Below are positions 60,411 through 64,000 of a stretch of 64,000 bases of DNA, piece after piece (position 1 is the stretch's first letter; the number at the start of each line of letters is the position of its first letter). The DNA is taken from contig CM060470.1 in the NCBI GenBank assembly GCA_030544235.1, positions 28,753,098 through 28,817,097 on the forward strand, read 5' to 3'. The position numbers and the translations under genes were made by a program. The notes below the pieces were generated by a model. The model ran no database searches. It was not told the DNA's origin and saw nothing but the letters and a program-made list of their open reading frames with translations. Origin of the DNA: Lepturacanthus savala. Its lineage: Eukaryota > Chordata > Actinopteri > Scombriformes > Trichiuridae.

Positions 60411-62137
60411 TCTTCCGCGTCTTTGATTGCCCTTTTGGAGGCCTGAACATACTTAAAAAGTCCCCATTTTTTCTGGACGCATCAGACCCGGCGAAAAATT
60501 ACGTATTTCGTAGGTTTTGAAAATGGGCGGGGCAAAATGGCTCAGTAGCGCCCCCTTGTCACTTTCAAAACACCCCCCCCATAGGGGTTAGTTTATCGTA
60601 TCTTCACGAAACTCGGCACACGCGTTTATCATGCCAAGGCGCACAAAAAATCCTCTTGACGTCATGGTGAAAGTCAAACAGGAAGTCGGCCATTTTTAAT
60701 CAAACATCGACGAAGACGCCGTTTGCAGGCAACGTAAATTCACCTACTAGTCAGACACTATAGCCTGCAGCGGCGTAAAATTTTGGTTGTAGCATCTAAA
60801 AGGCTTGATCATGAAAACTCGTCGAAATGGTGAGTTTTCATGGGAGGGCGTGGCCTCTGCGAGGCCTCAAATTCTGATGTTTCGCCATGAAAAAGGAAGT
60901 TGTGTTTTCTCCATGAAAGGAACATCCTAACTGCATGAAATTGATGGTGTATGATGCTGGTCCCGCCCTGAACACGTGTATATGTTTATATTCACGCCAC
61001 GTCAAACCGCCCCCTGCTGGCAGCAGGAAGTCACTGTCGTCACGCTTTAATGAATTTCTCAGAGGAAATTATGGATAACCACTTCAAATTGTGTTTCTGG
61101 CATGTCAAGACCTTTGTGATGAAATGTCTTTAATACCATGAGTTTTCATTGGAGGGCGTGGCCTCGGCGAGGCGGCGAGTTTCCATCCCTCGCCATGTGA
61201 CATCAACTCATCATAACTTCCACATGCTATATTCTATCTGCACCAAATCTCTGATGCTTCATAAGGGTCCTGTCCTGAACATATTTATACACTCATATTC
61301 ACTTACACTCATAGCGCCCCCTATTGGTAGCAGGAAATAACTTTCAAATGTAAAGCCCCATGCTTTATCTTTAACCTAGACTTACGAAATTCGGCAGACA
61401 CATGGAGTACTTCAGGACGGACAAAAAAGCCTCTTGGATCCATATCCTAAGTCCGACAGGAAGTCGGCCATCTTGAATTGAACGTCAGCGATATCGCCGT
61501 TTGCAGGCATCATACTTTGACGAACTAGTCCTAGGGATTTATCAGCAGTGACTTCAAATTTTGGCTGTGGCATCTAAAGACGTCAATGATGAAAAAACAT
61601 TGAAATGGTGGCTCTAAAGGTTAGGGCGTGGCCTCGGTGAGGCCTCAAATCCTGATGTTTCGCCATGAAAAAGGAAGTTGTGATTTCTAGAGGAAAGAAA
61701 CATCCTAACTGCATGAAATTGATGGTGTATGATGCTGGTCATGCTCTGAACACGTGTACGTGTTTATATTCACGCCACGTCAGACCGCCCCCTGCTGGCA
61801 GCAGGAAGTCACTGTTGTCACGCTTTAATGAATTTCTCCTAGAGAATAACCCACAACCGCTTCAAATCGTGTCTCTAACATCTCAAGAACTTTGTTATGA
61901 GAAACTTTACAAACGGTGACAATTCAGTAATGGGTGTTAGCGTTGGCAGACAGCGAATTACGCTGCCTCTCCCTCAGACAGGGACTTGAGATAGTTTCAA
62001 CATATTGCCTCAAAATCAACGATCGCCCCCGACACAAAGCAAACACATATGCTCTGACTCGCCCATACCCCGACTCGCCCATACCCCGACTGCCCATACC
62101 CCGCGAGGGCCCTTCAATGCTGCTTGCAGCACTAGTT
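60411..62137 (+). repeat. Unit 34, full length
   Basis: Sister of unit 30, 6,493 bp away. It is flanked by units 33 and 35, which are copies of each other. Confidence 0.95.
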
Positions 62138-62151
62138 CTTTTTTTTCTTTG

Positions 62152-63878
62152 TCTTCCGCGTCTTTGAATGCCCTTTTGGAGGCCTGAACATACCTAAAAA
62201 GTCCCCATTTTTTCTGGACGCATCAGGCCCGGCGAAAAATTACGTATTTCATCGGTTTTGAAAATGGGCGGGGCAAAATGGCTCAGTAGCGCCCCCTTGT
62301 CACTTTCAAAACACCCCCCCCATAGGGGTTAGTTTATCGTATCTTCACGAAACTCGGCACACGCGTTTATCATGCCAAGGCGCACAAAAAATCCTCTTGA
62401 CGTCATGGTGAAAGTCAAACAGGAAGTCGGCCATTTTTAATCAAACATCGACGAAGACGCCGTTTGCTGGCAACGTAAATTCACCTACTAGTCAGAGACT
62501 ATAGCCTGCAGCGGCGTAAAATTTTGGTTGTACCATCTAAAAGGCTTGATCATGAAAACTCGTCGAAATGGTGAGTTTTCATGGGAGGGCGTGGCCTCGG
62601 CGAGGCCTCAAATTCTGATGTTTCGCCATGAAAAAGGAAGTTGTGTTTTCTCCATGAAAGGAACATCCTAACTGTATGAAATTGATGGTGTATGATGCTG
62701 GTCCCGCCCTGAACACGTGTATATGTTTATATTCACGCCACGTCAAACCGCCCCCTGCTGGCAGCAGGAAGTCACTGTCGTCACGCTTTAATGAATTTCT
62801 CAGAGGAAATTATGGATAACCACTTCAAATTGTGTTTCTGGCATGTCAAGACCTTTGTGATGAAATGTGTTTAATACCATGAGTTTTCATTGGAGGGCGT
62901 GGCCTCGGCGAGGCGGCGAGTTTCCATCCCTCGCCATGTGACATCAACTCATCATAACTTCCACATGCTATATTCTATCTGCACCAAATCTCTGATGCTT
63001 CATAAGGGTCCCGCCCTGAACATATTTATACACTCATATTCACTCACACTCACAGCGCCCCCTATTGGTAGCAGGAAATAACTTTAAAATGTAAAGCCCC
63101 ATGCTTTATCTTTAACCTAGACTTACAAAATTCGGCAGACACATGGAGTACTTCAGGACGGACAAAAAAGCCTCTTGGATCCATATCCTAAGTCCGACAG
63201 GAAGTCAGCCATCTTGAATTGAACGTCAGCGATATCGCCGTTTGCAGGCATCATACTTTGACGAACTAGTCCTAGGGATTTATCAGCAGTGACTTCAAAT
63301 TTTGGCTGTGGCATCTAAAGACGTCAATGATGAAAAAACATTGAAATGGTGGCTCTAAAGGTTAGGGCGTGGCCTCGGTGAGGCCTCAAATCCTGATGTT
63401 TCGCCATGAAAAAGGAAGTTGTGATTTCTCCAGGAAAGGAACATCCTAACTGCATGAAATTGATGGTGTATGATGCTGGTCATGCTCTGAACACGTGTAC
63501 GTGTTTATATACACGCCACGTCAGACCGCCCCCTGCTGGCAGCAGGAAGTCACTGTTGTCACGCTTTAATGAATTTCTCCTAGAGAATAACCCGCAACCG
63601 CTTCAAATCATGTCTCTAACATCTCAAGAACTTTGTTATGAGAAAGTTTACAAACGGTGACAATTCAGTAATGGGTGTTAGCGTTGGCAGACAGCGAATT
63701 ACGCTGCCTCTCCCTCAGACAGGGACTTGAGATAGTTTCAACATATTGCCTCAAAATCAACGATCGCCCCCGACACAAAGCAAACACATATGCTCTGACT
63801 CGCCCATACCCCGACTCGCCCATACCCCGACTGCCCATACCCCGCGAGGGCCCTTCAATGCTGCTTGCAGCACTAGTT
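62152..63878 (+). repeat. Unit 35, full length
   Basis: Offset from unit 33 by exactly 3,586 bp at both the start and the following module, so no net length change has occurred between the two copies. Confidence 0.95.
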
Positions 63879-63996
63879 CTTTTTAGGGCCCGAGCGGCGA
63901 CTGCATAGCAGTCGCGGTACCGCGAGGCCCTATTGTTCTCCAAAAGATTATTATTATTATTATTATTATTCTTATTCTTATTCTTTTTTTTCTTTG
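63879..63996 (+). repeat. Module inserted in a leader sequence (second copy)
   Basis: Same junction, module form and tract pattern as at 60293-60410. Confidence 0.92.
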
Positions 63997-64000
63997 TCTT
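63997..64000 (+). repeat. First bases of unit 36 (window edge)
   Basis: TCTT after the T-rich leader is where the next anchor is expected, so the array continues beyond the window. Confidence 0.75.

Larger units (their letters stand above)
1..64000 (+). repeat. Macrosatellite array, ~1.73 kb unit, 35 copies plus a start
   Basis: The anchor TCTTCCGCGTCTTTGA, preceded by a T-rich leader, recurs at 11, 1981, 5992, 7742, 9272, 11019 and so on to 63997, always on the + strand. Intact bodies, from this anchor to the terminal ACTAGTT, are mostly 1,726-1,728 bp. Anchor-to-anchor distance ranges from about 1,060 to 2,250 bp. The spread comes from truncations, one internal duplication, minisatellite length and the number of hairpin modules between units. 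No inverted copy was seen. No protein gene, tRNA or rRNA is recognisable. The family is probably teleost, but that is recollection and not a search result. Confidence 0.97.

Noticed and set aside
749..63081. Repeated 63- to 76-codon open frames beginning Met-Glu-Gly-Val-Ala-Ser
   Set aside because: They lie at one fixed place in a satellite unit and have no ribosome or splice context. They match no family I know and vary in ways that ignore codon structure.
1..64000. Centromeric or telomeric satellite
   Set aside because: There is no TTAGGG array. The unit is far longer than nucleosome-sized centromeric monomers. Position cannot be judged from this window.
1..64000. Endogenous virus or autonomous transposon genes
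   Set aside because: I saw no reverse transcriptase, integrase, transposase, Rep/helicase or capsid-like sequence in any frame. Any mobility would have to be non-autonomous.

Overview
The window is one long repeat array and contains no gene I can support. From base 1 to base 64,000 it is a head-to-tail tandem array of a unit of about 1.73 kb. All copies lie in the same orientation: 35 complete or truncated copies plus the first bases of a 36th. The array is interrupted once, at about 3,708-5,991, by a 2.3 kb block that is a strongly diverged relative of the same family. The short open frames present (about 60-147 codons) recur at fixed places in the unit. They differ by amino-acid-changing substitutions, start-codon losses and truncations, or read through trinucleotide microsatellites into runs of Leu, Ile, Tyr or Asn. 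I treat them as non-coding.

The organism is most probably a teleost fish. This is inference from the style of the repeat, which I recall but could not search: (TTA)n tracts, an AGGGCCCGAG hairpin module, CGCCCCCTGGTGG motifs followed by AGGAAGT, and GAAATTCGGCACAC / GGAAGTCGGCCATCTTGAATTG strings. Nothing suggests a bacterium or virus.

Unit layout on the + strand: a poly-pyrimidine leader (TTCTTTTTTTTCTTTG); an A half with a GC box, a perfect CRE palindrome (TGACGTCA), and two CGCCCCCT-anchored sub-blocks; a B half that is a diverged copy of the A half; a GC-rich minisatellite of 14-16 bp period; and a terminus made of a perfect 6-bp hairpin followed by CTAG-TT. Between units there is nothing, a short (ATT)n tract, or one to six copies of a 61-62 bp palindromic module. 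I count 30 modules.

Four observations deserve attention. (1) The ends are asymmetric. The + strand left end is intact in every copy, while the right end is truncated at different points in several copies. Read on the - strand, this resembles a 5'-truncated retro-element with an A-rich (AAT)n tail. The + strand right end (hairpin, CTAG, then T) instead recalls a Helitron terminus. (2) Each full unit carries two full matches to a CTCF-type consensus in fixed orientation, so the array holds dozens of them. This is reminiscent of CTCF-bearing macrosatellites such as human DXZ4. (3) The palindromic modules form their own small arrays, with two alternating sequence forms in one cluster. (4) The array is a mosaic of subfamilies with recent block duplications. 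The clearest is an apparently identical 3,586-bp-spaced pair at 58,566 and 62,152.
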